64,000 nucleotides of DNA from Siphonodentalium dalli (GCA_032622095.1 CP136064.1:217264205-217328204), one strand, 5' to 3'; numbered from the stretch's first letter, positions 27,001 through 33,460 are shown. Numbers and translations are program-made. Notes: generated by a model not told the origin, from the letters alone.

Positions 27001-28172
27001 ACTGTGCAAAGGTCAAATATTCAACTTCCTGCTGATCTGTTATCAAAATATTTTACAACATTTGCCAATAAACTTGGGGGTTTGGACAACCTGTGGTGAT
27101 AGTATGCCTGACAGTTATCATTGCCTATGGTCTTTTGTTGAATAACCACACATACATAGTTGTATTAAGCTCCTACTCGATATTTGAAATATAACTAATT
27201 TCCGTGTCACAGTTTCCTATTTTCCTGTACTGGTTTGCAACTACAGTGAAAATTTGAAATCCAAATAAAATCATCCAATGTTTTTCGATGCGGCAATGCC
27301 TGAGAATCAAAACCCTTTTTATTCTATTGAGCGAAGTTCAGCCATAGCAGCCATAAACAGCATATTCTGTAAGGTGGGATTCTGATTGATCACTTGATTG
27401 AATAATTTTTAAATCAACAGGTATGCCCCAGAATGTGTGAACTATGGTACCTTCTCACATGCTAGTGATGTGTGGAGCTATGGAGTCACATTGTGGGAAA
27501 TGTTTTCTTTCGGCGATGCTCCATATGATGATATGAAGGGTATAGAGGTAAGTTGAATGCATTCAAATCAACGAAACATCAAATACTTCACAAAGTTTGC
27601 CAAAAAGTTGGAAATTGCAATAAAATGTTATGATAACTTTTATTCTCCATATGATAATATGAAGGGTAAATAGAGATAGGTTGAAGGATTTCAACTCTCA
27701 TAAACATAAGTACTTCATAAAGTTTGCCAAAAAATTGTAAATTTTAAAAATTTGTTTGGATAAATTGCTGTGTCTTTGCTATGATGATGACAACAAGTAC
27801 CTGTATACACTAGTAATATTTTATATGTATCAGTTATGTGAATTTAGTGAATGTTGGCAAAGATTTAGATTTGTTATTTCATCATCTGGGCCCATATCAT
27901 TCTAATATCTTTTGCTCAAATGTTTTTTGAATCCCACCTGGTCCAAATTTCTATCTACTGGATCTACTTTGCAGGTTCTTCAAATGATTGAAAATGGCAA
28001 ACGATTGACAAAGCCAAAAAAATGTCCTACACACGCCTACCAAACAATGCTGGATTGTTGGAACAAGAATGCGCATAAGAGGCCTACATTTTTTGAGCTG
28101 TTCAAGAGATTTGAAGAAGATCCAGTTTACGAGGGTGCCATTGAGTATATTCGATCAAAGAAGTCCCGATAG
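5909..28172 (+). CDS. shark: SHARK-type non-receptor tyrosine kinase, 3' part (13 exons)
   Basis: Joined exons are 5909-6014, 6675-6742, 10834-10971, 11608-11737, 13857-13937, 16698-16798, 19099-19183, 19467-19546, 22479-22622, 24787-24975, 26132-26223, 27421-27547 and 27975-28172. They total 1539 bases (512 residues plus TAG), and every AG/GT junction agrees in phase. Order of domains in the partial protein: end of an ankyrin repeat (1-35), C-terminal SH2 (about 50-146, with WYH at 50-52 and FVVR arginine 77), linker with YY at 160-161 and a PPP motif, then a kinase domain (about 237-500). Kinase residues present: GQGEYG loop at 241-246, VAIK Lys269, helix-C Glu285, HRDLAARN with Asp361 and Asn366, DFG 379-381, tandem Tyr392-393 in the activation loop, and WYAPE. 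Nothing essential is missing, so the kinase should be active. Ankyrin followed by SH2 and kinase defines SHARK/HTK16; Syk and ZAP-70 lack ankyrin repeats. In flies the protein acts downstream of ITAM-like receptors such as Draper. The N-terminal SH2 and the other ankyrin repeats must lie upstream of the window. Confidence 0.93.
6035..6272. mobile_element. MITE, 'TATACTAAAT' TIR family
   Basis: Ends CCTTCCTATACTAAAG and TTTAGTATAGAAAGG are inverted repeats. The interior has the shared word GATAATAAGTTCAACA. Other members: 19737-19965, about 23624-23810, 26339-26530 and 34286-34507. Confidence 0.65.
6369..6595. mobile_element. MITE, 'GCATTCTCTTATATAT' family (TTAA target)
   Basis: Starts at TTAACCCTTCCATGAC and contains the family's inverted words GCATTCTCTTATATAT / ATATATAAGAGAATGC and the central TTGGCCTAACAATATTT. 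The right end is truncated. The copy ends about 80 bases before SHARK exon b. Confidence 0.7.
6675..6742 (+). CDS. shark: SHARK exon b: ankyrin-SH2 junction
   Basis: A 68-base exon between tttacag and gtaagt (phase 1 in, 0 out). It encodes a proline-rich hinge ([11 protein letters not shown]) and then WYH, the conserved first beta strand of an SH2 domain. It was recognised because it joins the flanking exons in frame. Confidence 0.85.
7088..8974 (-). mobile_element. 5'-truncated LINE insertion
   Basis: The minus-strand 3' end has AATAAA followed by a short (ATT)n tail at 7091-7106, as in CR1/L2-like elements. A candidate 7-bp target duplication (TTTCAGA) occurs at 7081-7087 and 8975-8981. 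Both flanks are units of the same tandem repeat, so the element inserted into an existing repeat. The (CAA)n-rich stretch at 7326-7355 lies just beyond the ORF stop, inside the element's 3' UTR. Confidence 0.75.
7362..9059 (-). CDS. non-LTR retrotransposon reverse transcriptase (5'-truncated ORF2)
   Basis: A 565-codon open frame on the minus strand. Visible RT motifs: [14 protein letters not shown] (about 56-69), [20 protein letters not shown] (115-134), the catalytic YADD (169-172), and a thumb region with [11 protein letters not shown] Cys-His cluster near the end (C491, C494, H504, C509) is typical of LINE ORF2 C termini in marine invertebrates. There is no endonuclease domain, so the copy is 5'-truncated. 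The first 26-28 codons are read from flanking repeat DNA, not from the element. No stop or frameshift interrupts the frame, which suggests a young insertion. It lies in a kinase intron, in opposite orientation. The clade (CR1/L2/RTE-X/jockey group) cannot be settled by eye. Confidence 0.9.
   Translation of the reverse strand: MASGSHVIHRNSEQIDSSRLEGIQNMSENFHGYADAIFVLHLLSEITKAFNRNLYCAFIDFEKAFDKVWRQALWYKLSNININGKLLTIIKNMYTNIKSKVRLGDQISDCFPCLSGVRQGENLSPLLFSLYLNDLEDFLKSEGGEGLIKMSRDIDTHLKMYVKLFIILYADDTVLMAETPLKLQKALNSFHKYCKKWKLHVNIEKTKILLISKKSLPKNRTFLYNGKEIEVVKNFNYLGIIHTKSGSYSTAKKTLASKATKSMYSIISKSRIHCLSVKNMFELFDAQVLPIMLYCCEVWGSGNNEIFENIHRKFLQHVLHLKSSTPNYMLYGESGRLPIEYTVNLRIVKYWMKVMNMKQGRFCKILYQLALKVCEAMPVKFKWIEKVKDILTKSGQIHLLSVAYITCPEQMALYFKCSLNSQFRGIWLSNIENSSRGSTYKIFKHDIHFEKYFDHLDTRNVITLCQFRTCNHRLPIEKGRWNDTNIFHRLCPLCTKRHIGDELHYLLECKCLCEARHRLLPSKYTSIEHATINILDDILNLEDVACLRRLCSFIRLINLKLNDID
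9241..10127. other. intronic, nothing recognised
   Basis: AT-rich intron of SHARK between exons b and c. No ORF with family similarity, RNA gene or clear repeat was seen. Confidence 0.4.
10128..10319. mobile_element. MITE, 'GCATTCTCTTATATAT' family
   Basis: Shortened copy with CCTGTGGCAATGCATTCTC at the left, TTGGCCTAACAATATTT in the middle and GAATGCACTGGCACAGGG at the right. Confidence 0.65.
10637..10787. repeat. hairpin-forming inverted repeat in intron
   Basis: GGTATCTCACACTCG, CTATTTTATACGTAATTTAT and CTCTAAATTCTATTTGAGCC on the left arm pair with the reverse-complement arm ending TGTGAGATCC. The loop is about 10 bases. It ends about 45 bases upstream of SHARK exon c and may be a MITE. 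Confidence 0.65.
10834..10971 (+). CDS. shark: SHARK exon c: SH2 domain with phosphotyrosine-binding arginine
   Basis: A 138-base exon in phase 0/0 between cttgcag and gtgagt. It carries helix A and the FLVR-type motif GLFVVRKSS, followed by the central beta strands ([18 protein letters not shown]). The arginine of FVVR is the phosphate-binding residue of SH2 domains. The intron before it (4.1 kb) contains the LINE insertion. Confidence 0.9.
11608..11737 (+). CDS. shark: SHARK exon d: C-terminal half of SH2
   Basis: A 130-base exon between atttcag and gtaatc (phase 0 in, 1 out). It encodes helix B and the end of the SH2 fold, including [20 protein letters not shown], the usual 'L..LI.HY....DGL' segment, closing with KLSHGITR. 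Confidence 0.9.
12416..12895. repeat. 480-bp foldback element
   Basis: About 175 bases at 12416-12590 recur inverted at about 12700-12895 with a spacer of roughly 100 bases. Both arms encode the same stretch ([10 protein letters not shown]) on opposite strands because the sequence is duplicated. I do not read it as a gene. Confidence 0.75.
12995..13361. mobile_element. MITE, 'AGCCTTGAAATAG' TIR family
   Basis: Ends AGCCTTGAAATAGTGTGTC and ...CTATTTCAAGGCT are inverted repeats; the interior has CAGAATGAGGTTCCCAGAGG and its complement. Further copies: 23852-24238, 32209-32457 and 43345-43726. Confidence 0.75.
13449..13755. mobile_element. MITE, 'GCATTCTCTTATATAT' family, full length
   Basis: Bounded by TTAA at 13449-13452 and 13752-13755. 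Ends CCCTTTCATGATGGGAGC and GCAGTCATGGAAGG are imperfect inverted repeats. TTAA flanks plus CCCTT termini resemble piggyBac-derived MITEs. Confidence 0.75.
13857..13937 (+). CDS. shark: SHARK exon e: SH2-kinase linker with YY and PPP motifs
   Basis: An 81-base exon between tttccag and gtaatt (phase 1/1). It encodes an acidic stretch with a tyrosine pair ([12 protein letters not shown]) and then SPPPVP. By analogy with the Syk/ZAP-70 interdomain linker these tyrosines may be phosphorylated. That role is inference. Confidence 0.82.
13998..14260. mobile_element. two abutting copies of the palindromic 'CAGTAATGC' MITE
   Basis: A deleted copy lies at 14000-14137 (CAGTAATGCTC...GAGCATTACTG, flanked by TA) and a second half-copy at 14145-14258 ending TTTACTGTAC. 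The full version is at 38467-38679. Confidence 0.7.
14567..15623. mobile_element. TTAA-bounded element, 'AGGCCCACTTAATTTTCG' TIR family
   Basis: TTAA at 14567-14570 and 15620-15623 flank inverted ends AGGCCCACTTAATTTTCGAA and TTCGAAAATTAAGTGGGCCT. Inside is a hairpin pair at about 14947-15017 and 15037-15110 (ACAATGTTGTGTACAGTATG / complement). Other members: 22674-23176, about 52340-52718 and 53154-53695. Confidence 0.8.
15624..16320. other. intronic, nothing recognised
   Basis: AT-rich SHARK intron sequence between two repeat blocks. No gene or clear repeat was found. Confidence 0.35.
16325..16595. repeat. copy of the hairpin module of the 14.6 kb element
   Basis: Contains AAAGTCATATTGGACTC words in both directions, and ACATACTGTACACAACATTG at the right matching its complement near 16455. 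It lies about 100 bases before SHARK exon f. Confidence 0.6.
16698..16798 (+). CDS. shark: SHARK exon f: low-complexity linker
   Basis: A 101-base exon between ttttaag and gtaagt (phase 1 in, 0 out). It encodes 33 residues rich in Pro, Lys, Ser and Thr with no domain. It is supported mainly by clean splice sites and by the frame it preserves between exons e and g. Confidence 0.75.
17600..18770. mobile_element. non-autonomous hAT-like transposon with 8-bp target duplication
   Basis: The ends TAGTGATGTTCCGATAAT and ATTATCGGAACATCACTA are perfect 18-bp inverted repeats, with CGGCCGATTC-type subterminal words. CCAACAGT lies on both sides, at 17592-17599 and 18771-18778: a perfect 8-bp duplication as made by hAT transposases. 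Length is 1171 bases. The only coding remnant is a BED-finger-like frame at 18201-18311. Confidence 0.88.
18201..18311 (+). pseudogene. BED zinc-finger relic of a hAT/ZBED transposase
   Basis: A 36-codon frame from ATG to TGA encodes [21 protein letters not shown]. 'S.IWDYFTI...DE.KA.C..C' is the start of the BED finger of hAT/ZBED proteins. Here the two expected cysteines read as Tyr and Pro, and the frame stops soon after, so it is a decayed exon. Its place inside a hAT-type element supports this reading. Confidence 0.6.
19099..19183 (+). CDS. shark: SHARK exon g: linker to start of kinase domain
   Basis: An 85-base exon between attacag and gtgagt (phase 0 in, 1 out). It starts with PPPFLSSAS and ends in [10 protein letters not shown], the usual run-in to a tyrosine kinase glycine loop ('I.RE.I.LG'). 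Confidence 0.87.
19467..19546 (+). CDS. shark: SHARK exon h: kinase glycine-rich loop
   Basis: An 80-base exon between ttcacag and gtaacg (phase 1 in, 0 out). It carries the ATP-binding loop [12 protein letters not shown] and a lysine-rich hairpin (DGRKKTK). Confidence 0.92.
19737..19965. mobile_element. MITE, 'TATACTAAAT' TIR family (TTAA flanks)
   Basis: TTAA at 19737-19740 and 19962-19965 flank CCCTTTCTTTACTAAATGG and ATTTAGTATAGAAAGG. It contains GATAATAAGTTCAACA. Confidence 0.7.
20040..20880. repeat. dispersed repeat with 'GTTATGGCCCTTTTTCGACTT'-like units
   Basis: Several diverged internal units contain AGTTCGAATNTGGGTT, GAGTTA and TTTTCGACTTAGAA, and the segment ends in GAAGGGCGTATTTTGCC. 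It is the same repeat type as 29455-30300, 44090-44310 and 63530-63960. No protein was recognised. Confidence 0.55.
21201..21571. mobile_element. hAT-like MITE, 371 bp
   Basis: Ends CAGGGACCAG and CTGGTCCCTG are inverted. They are flanked by CTGTATGG (21193-21200) and CTGTGTGG (21572-21579), an 8-bp duplication with one mismatch. A second copy of the left end occurs near 63016. Confidence 0.7.
21797..22415. mobile_element. TIR element upstream of SHARK exon i
   Basis: Left end words ATTCCTTTCATTACACTCGC and CTACGAGTAATGAAATTAC recur inverted at 22340-22412 (GTAATTTACTCGTAGTAGCG, GTAATGAATGGAATCG). The interior is AT-rich and non-coding. Confidence 0.65.
22479..22622 (+). CDS. shark: SHARK exon i: VAIK lysine and helix C
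   Basis: A 144-base exon in phase 0/0 between tcttcag and gtgagt. It has the catalytic lysine in MVAIKTF, the helix-C glutamate in [14 protein letters not shown], and the strand-4/5 segment [15 protein letters not shown]. The long intron before it carries a TIR element ending about 70 bases upstream. Confidence 0.94.
22674..23176. mobile_element. TTAA-bounded element, 'AGGCCCACTTAATTTTCG' family
   Basis: TTAA at 22674-22677 and 23173-23176 flank the family ends. It contains a 70-base hairpin at 22861-22930 (AATAACTCTATAT on both arms) and a G homopolymer near 22973. Confidence 0.78.
23250..23630 (+). repeat. dispersed repeat family D
   Basis: Starts GTGATGTGAAACACTC and includes TTGACAACACACACCGTCAT, TAGCGTAGTTCAGACG and CTATGGAGTGG. 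Other copies: 41685-42025, 49815-50185 and (minus strand) 50275-50590. Confidence 0.7.
23852..24238. mobile_element. MITE, 'AGCCTTGAAATAG' family
   Basis: Has the family's ends and the internal CATTTGCAGAATGAGGTCCC with its complement GGACCTCATTCTGCAAATG. It includes the family core TGAAGTTCCCCAGTTGA. Confidence 0.75.
24524..24765. mobile_element. MITE, 'GCATTCTCTTATATAT' family, full length
   Basis: TTAA at 24524-24527 and 24762-24765. Two inverted pairs of GCATTCTCTTATATAT flank TTGTTAAGCCAATGTATT. It ends 21 bases before SHARK exon j, so it sits close to or over that intron's branch-point region. Confidence 0.75.
24787..24975 (+). CDS. shark: SHARK exon j: hinge and catalytic loop
   Basis: A 189-base exon in phase 0/0 between tattcag and gtacca. 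It encodes the hinge ([14 protein letters not shown]), helix E and the catalytic loop [13 protein letters not shown]. The AAR form of the loop is typical of non-Src tyrosine kinases. Confidence 0.95.
25671..25790. mobile_element. half copy of the 'CAGTAATGC' palindromic MITE
   Basis: Contains CAGTAATGCCCTAATTAATC and GAGAGCTTTCCGATGAATGG, matching one arm of the 38.5 kb palindrome. Confidence 0.65.
25790..25996. mobile_element. MITE, 'GCATTCTCTTATATAT' family
   Basis: TTAA at 25790-25793 and 25993-25996 flank CCCTTCCATGACTGGAG and GCTCCCGTCATGAAACGG. Confidence 0.72.
26132..26223 (+). CDS. shark: SHARK exon k: DFG and activation loop
   Basis: A 92-base exon between tttcag and gtaaga (phase 0 in, 2 out). 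It encodes [13 protein letters not shown], the tandem activation-loop tyrosines (DSDYYKAS) and GGRWPIKW. The tandem YY is the arrangement seen in Syk, ZAP-70 and SHARK. Confidence 0.95.
26339..26530. mobile_element. partial 'TATACTAAAT' MITE
   Basis: Left end TTAACCCTTTCTATACTGAA and the shared GATAATAAGTTCAACA are present; the right end is missing. Confidence 0.55.
27421..27547 (+). CDS. shark: SHARK exon l: APE motif to helix G
   Basis: A 127-base exon between caacag and gtaagt (phase 2 in, 0 out). It carries [20 protein letters not shown] and [16 protein letters not shown]. Its 3' end and donor are duplicated in decayed form inside the following intron (27645-27745). Confidence 0.95.
27645..27745 (+). 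pseudogene. decayed tandem copy of SHARK exon l 3' end and donor
   Basis: CTCCATATGATAATATGAAG at 27645 matches CTCCATATGATGATATGAAG in exon l at 27519, 126 bases upstream. The match runs on into the intron (ACTTCATAAAGTTTGCCAAA). The copied donor gtaagt has become ataggt, so it should not splice. Confidence 0.8.
27975..28172 (+). CDS. shark: SHARK terminal coding exon
   Basis: A 198-base exon from tttgcag to the TAG stop at 28170-28172. It encodes helices [26 protein letters not shown] and [16 protein letters not shown], then a tail ending SKKSR. The end of the exon is repeated twice more in the 3' flank. Confidence 0.95.
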   Translation, partial: VLQMIENGKRLTKPKKCPTHAYQTMLDCWNKNAHKRPTFFELFKRFEEDPVYEGAIEYIRSKKSR

Positions 28173-28450
28173 CTGGAATGAGCATGGCGTCGGGAATATC
28201 AAATTCTAGATAGCTGGAACCAGTCTATGAGAATGCTTTTAAGTATATCCGATAAAATAAATATAGATAGTTGGTACCACTTGTGAGAGAGGCATCTAGT
28301 ATATCCAATCAAAGAAACTTACACTGCTGGGTCCAACTGGGTTAAATGAAAGGTTGGGAAATATGAGTATGTGATAGTTACAGCCCTGTTGCTTAGCGTT
28401 GGCTATTGGCTCACTAATATATAATGTGATTGGGACCTGCAAATAAATTT
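28173..28450 (+). other. probable SHARK 3' UTR with poly(A) signals and duplicated C-terminal segment
   Basis: After the stop codon there are AATAAA hexamers at 28256-28261 and 28442-28447, either of which could define the mRNA end. The interval contains two degenerate tandem copies (28220 onward and 28277 onward) of the sequence encoding [11 protein letters not shown] at 28122-28154. Confidence 0.55.
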
Positions 28451-29454
28451 TGTGAGTTAATGGATTATTCACCCACTCCAGAGTTGCTTGTATTATACAG
28501 CTCTGTTAATTAGCATTGGCTATCAGCAAAAAGTTATTTTGTTTGCTATTTTTTAGCACAGGCAAATTTCATGTTTTGTGCAAACAGACATAAAAAAAAT
28601 TCATTGTTACATGCCAAGTGCTACTGAGATAACAAGGACTACTGAGTCACTGAGATAACGAACACTACTGATATACTTACTAGTAGGACTATCTTGATAA
28701 TCAGACCCAACCAAAGTCTGCTAAGATAATAGACCAAGTTCCAGCTGAAGTTGTATTAGTAGAGCATGCAGCTATGCAGACCCTAAGCTATTCAGCCAAG
28801 GAAAAATTTCTGGCCTAGGCAATTTTTTAGCCTAGGCAAATATTGCTAATTAACAGGGCTGCAGTTAATGATGCAGTCTCGACTGCCCTTGATCAGTCTG
28901 GTCCATGGTTATCGCTGGACTGCTTTGAACCAGTTCAACCGCAGTTACCTAGGAAGTTGCCCTCCACCCATAGATACAAAACAGGGACAGTGTGTTTCTC
29001 TTCTGAGACTTGACGCCAATGCTTATTTCTCAAATGTCATGGAAATAATGAAACAACTACTTAACTAATGTGACAGGACATATCCCCACCTTCAAAATGA
29101 TGAACAATAACCCAAACTATTTTTCGTTTTATTTAAAAAAAAAAAACATGCTCTGCAAAAAATCACAAAAATTCTTGCCAGCGACACTTGTCTGGCCATC
29201 AATGGACAGAAAAACATCCATGATTTTCGCACATTAGGACACTGTGGGCATTATCAGACATATTGCTGGTCTTATTTGACTATGTAGTCTTGAATAAGTA
29301 AGTTCCATTTAGTATCATTAAAAACATTCGCAGTAGCCACATATAAGAAAACAACCATTATTACAAACAGCAAGTGAGTAAAATTGACAAAGTAGGCCAT
29401 ATTGGATAACCTTGACATTGTGTTGATGCATTCTTCGATTGGACTAATTTTTAT
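28451..29454. other. gene-free; short duplicated words only
   Basis: Contains related segments CAGCCCTGTTGCTTAGCGTT (28382) and CAGCTCTGTTAATTAGCATT (28478). A 66-codon frame at 28868-29068 has no recognisable family. Confidence 0.4.
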
Positions 29455-30297
29455 ACGCCCGTTTGAAAAAACGGCCGTATTATAGTATTGGTCTGTCCGT
29501 CCGTCCGGGCGTCCGTTAACCTGGTTTCCGGATGATTACTTTAGTTAGAGTGAAATGTGGGTTTATTAGCCGAAAAGTAAGTTCAAGTTCAAATTTGGGT
29601 TCCGCCCGCCAATTTTCACCGGAGTTATGCCCCTTATTTGACGTTTTTTGACTTAGAAAATCCTTGAAATTTGTTGTCTGGATGATAACTTTAGTATAGT
29701 TTATCGGAATGAATCCAAATTTGGTATATTACTTTCTCCCACCAAAACACAGGTCAAGTTCGAACTTTTGGCAGAGTTATGCCCCTTTTTCGACTCAGAA
29801 AATTCAGTTTTTCTTATGTTTTTTGGTTTCCGGATGATAACTCGATTTTGGAATGTTTATACGCAAAACCCGTTTTTTTGTGGATTACATATATCGAAAT
29901 ACAGCTCAAGTCCGAATTTCGTTTTAATCCGATAATTTTTGCGAGAGTTATGGCCCCTTTTTTGACGTAATTTGACTTAAAAAATCCCTGAAATTTGTTG
30001 TCCGGATGATAACTTTAGTTAGAGTGAACCGATTTCAATCAAATTTGGTATGTGGGTTTATTAGGAGAAAAGACAGCTCAAGTTCGAATTTGGGTTCCGT
30101 CCGCCAATTTTCACCGGAGTTATGCCCCTTATTTGACGTAATTCCGGATGATAACTTTAGTTAGAGTGAACCAATTTCAATCAAATTTGGTATGTGGGTT
30201 TATTAGGAGAAAAGACAGCTCAAGTTCGAATTTGGGTTCCATCCGCCAATTTTCCCCAGAGAGGGCGTATTTTGCACGCCCAGCGTAGCTCTTGTTA
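29455..30297 (+). repeat. dispersed repeat with 'TATACGCCCGTTT' start and 'GGGCGTATTTTGC' end
   Basis: Begins TATACGCCCGTTTGAAAA, then GTCCGTCCGTCC. It has several tandem degenerate units with TTTCCGGATGATAACTTTAG, GTGGGTTTATTAG and GAGTTATGCCCCTTATTTGA, and ends AGAGGGCGTATTTTGCACGC. The ends are weakly inverted. The unit at about 30130-30260 nearly duplicates the one before it. Confidence 0.6.
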
Positions 30298-30607
30298 AAT
30301 ATACGGAAACATTTGAAACAAAACAAAAAACTCAAATATGACCCATAACATACCCATTTACATATTTTTCTCACAAATATGTAGACCGTTTGAACCTTTC
30401 CTATTATCAGTATAATTTTCTGAAGAAATAATAATTTGAACCAACCGCAGGGCCAAAGGGCCCCTGCACCGAATATTCACAGATACAGATACTATAGTTT
30501 GTGGTACATTTATATTACATGACAGAACTTTTCTATACTAATACTCATTGGCGAATAGGTCTGAACAATTCCTTCCAATAATTAGGACCCCTTTTACACT
30601 TTTATTA

Positions 30608-31600
30608 TCTGTCATCACCCATATGGAACTTGTCCCTGTGAGAAATTGGGAAATTCCACCCACCCCAAGTCTGCTCCACTTTTTTTGCCGTTGCCAATAG
30701 TTTTTGTCAGGTTTATATATTTTATTTGTGAAAAAAATTTGATGGATTTTACCCATCAAATGTGGAGTTACCAAATATATTTTTTTTAAATGTGGCCCTC
30801 AATATACATTATATATCACCTAAGTGCTGAATAAACAACACCATACACTTCATGCTTGGCATTTGGATTGCGTGCGATAGATTCTTTCTCAAAATATCAG
30901 TTCTTTGTTAAAAAGAAGTTGGCTGTCTCAACAAAGTCATGGCAGCCTGGAGTCACGAATTACTCCTCATATACCTATAATATTAGTATTGCTCATTTTG
31001 TGTCACTTTCCACCTGTCTTCCATGGATAATATTAGGTCAATATTTTGGCGAAATAATTTTATACAGACTTTGTGCCATGGAAAGACTTATTCAAGTCAT
31101 AGAATTTTTTTAATTTGGTTCCCGACTTCTCTGCAGCATGGGACAATAAAGAGCGTTCATTGTTATTCTATTCTGGATATGGTGTAAATGGAGAGCGTGT
31201 GTGTGATAAGAATATTGCTGTGAAATGCTGTACTGATGCAGTATTTGAAAGATGTGCCTTAACCCTTTGGAGAGTATCTATAACGTCATATACATGATGT
31301 CATGTGTGAGTTTAACATCAACGTCATTGCAATAATTAGTAACAAATTCGAGTCAAAAGGTCCAAACACCTTGTCCCTGTGAAAAATTGGGAAATTCCCA
31401 TGTCCCTAAACCCACCCCGGTCAGGTCCACTTTTTCCGTGCAAATAGTTTTTGTCGGGTTTATTTATTTTATTTGTGACAAAATTTTGAGGGATTTTACC
31501 CATCAAATGTGAAGTTACCAAATATATTTTTTTTAATGTGGCCCTCAATATACATTATATATCACCTAAGTGCCGAATAAACGACACCATATACTTCGTT
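30608..31600 (+). repeat. pair of ~240-bp direct repeats, 750 bp apart
   Basis: 30608-30850 and 31357-31598 share CTTGTCCCTGTGA, AATTGGGAAATTCC, TTTTACCCATCAAATGTG and TGTGGCCCTCAATATACATT. The second copy lies inside the TTAA element 31262-31831. Confidence 0.7.
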
Positions 31601-31831
31601 TTAATTTATGTGTATTTTCTGTTTACATGTGCTATCATAATCTATTGCACTTATACATTGGGATGTTATAATTATATTAATAAAATTATCTCCTATACAA
31701 ATAATTTATAAATTAGATGATCAATTGAAGTTATGTCTACATAAAAATGACACTTCCTGAAACGACATATATGTTCCACTCGCAAACCGTACGGTGACAT
31801 ATGTGTGGTTCTACTCGCCAAAGGGTTAAGA
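31262..31831. mobile_element. TTAA-bounded element
   Basis: The left end TTAACCCTTTGGAGAGTA and the right end TACTCGCCAAAGGGTTAA are inverted. CATATACATGATGTCATGTG and its near-complement lie just inside. Confidence 0.65.
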
Positions 31832-32208
31832 CTTGTCAGCTAAAGTTTAAGTAATTAAAGTATAAAGTTTTAACATCTAAGGTGTATCTCTCATGCGCAT
31901 GGCTGTCATTTTAAAATTGGTGGGGGTTATTGCACTTTTAGTTTTAAGTTCTACTCAATACACCAAAAAGTCACTAAGATCACCACACGTACATTTTCTG
32001 AGCACATCGGGGAATGGGACATTATTATACCTATGAGAAATATGTAAAATAAGTAGACCAGAACAATTTGGACTGGTCCAAGCAGGAATATTGGACTGCA
32101 TTAGGCTGGACCATACCAGACTTGACCACCATGCCCTGGGCGGTCTGGCCAGTTTGCATGACTAGTGACAGTCCAGTTTAGATAATTCCAGTGAGATACA
32201 TAGAAACA

Positions 32209-32457
32209 AGCCTTGAAATAGGGTGTCTGTCATTTGCAGAATGAGGTCCCCAGAGGGTGAATTTAGTGATGCTACCCCGCATAGCGGGCTAGCATCACCA
32301 AATTCACCCTCTGGGACCTCATTCTGCTTACACCTCAGCAGAATGAGGTTCCCAGAGGGTGAATTTGGTGATGCTAGCCCGCTATGCGGGGTAGCATCAC
32401 TAAATTCACCCTCTGGGGACCTCATTCTGCAAATGACAGACACCCTATTTCAAGGCT
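32209..32457. mobile_element. near-perfect palindromic MITE, 249 bp
   Basis: The two halves are reverse complements around about 32333. Each has GCAGAATGAGG, CCCAGAGGGTGAATT and GATGCTANCCCGC. Open frames on both strands ([14 protein letters not shown]...) are the same sequence read twice, not genes. Confidence 0.88.
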
Positions 32458-32726
32458 TGCATAGAAATGATATATCACTCTCCCTTTTATATATTCTGGA
32501 GATATATCCAGACAAGAAATGGTGCCTAATCTTAATGCAGGGCTATTTAAGAAATAACGTCTGCCGTAACCATGAAGGCATATTTTATAAAGCATTGCTC
32601 ATTAAGCTTAAGATCATGTTAATAAAACACAAGTTATTTCTTATGATTTTATCCAGAAATTAGCCAAAATCCTCATTTTGGCAAAACAATTTCTACAAAA
32701 GGAAAACAATTGACAGTCTTATTTAA

Positions 32727-32851
32727 GAAATAAATGTAGTGGGTGTGTGTGTTATTGGGGGATATGCGAAGCAGTTTACACTAAATGTGCCCTCAATGAC
32801 CACAGCGCCGTATCCCCAAATAAAACACACACCCACTACATTCATTTCTTA
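32727..32851. repeat. hairpin with ~41-base arms
   Basis: TAAGAAATAAATGTAGTGGG and TGTGTGTTATTGGGGGATA pair with TATCCCCAAATAAAACACAC and CCCACTACATTCATTTCTTA. The loop is about 40 bases. Confidence 0.75.
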
Positions 32852-33319
32852 TATTTATATAGCTTTTTGGTAATTTATTCCCATAAAAAAGCTGAGTGTA
32901 TTCTTATTTATTTTTACAAAATGGCTGATAATCTGAGACTAGCCCATGCAGCTGACTAAGTCAGCCCAATATAAGATTTCCAAACTCTTAGCTACGATAA
33001 CGTGATCGATATAAATAATTGGTTTCAGATGCATTTCGGTTGAACTTAGAAAAGCACACCCAATTATTCTGCTGACCGCATTTAGTCAGATTAGGTCAAC
33101 AATTTGTAACTTCCTGTTCGTGATACACTCAAGAGACCTCTGCATTATTGGGATGTAAACTGGGTGACCCAATTGGTAGTTGACCAATCACCAAACAGGA
33201 TTTAATGTATCATGAACAGACTATGTAAATATTTAAAAATAACCTGTCAACCATCTGAGACACATAATGTTAGCATGCAAGAATTGTAAGGAGTATCTCT
33301 TTTAAAAAATTGATAAATT

Positions 33320-33460
33320 GTTCATGTTTTGCCTTGAATATTTGAGGAATAATCTTTATATTGTGATGTCATATCAATATCATATAATTTTTTCATGTTT
33401 TGCCTTGAATATTTATGGAATAATCTTCATATCATGATGTCATATTAATATCATATCTCA
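33320..33460 (+). repeat. 70-bp tandem duplication
   Basis: TTCATGTTTTGCCTTGAATA starts both copies, about 33322 and 33392. Each continues through GGAATAATCTT and ATATCATATAAT-like ends. Confidence 0.8.

Noticed and set aside
32162-32663. Frames of 93 and 146 codons with the same peptide on opposite strands
   Set aside because: The sequence is a palindromic MITE read twice.
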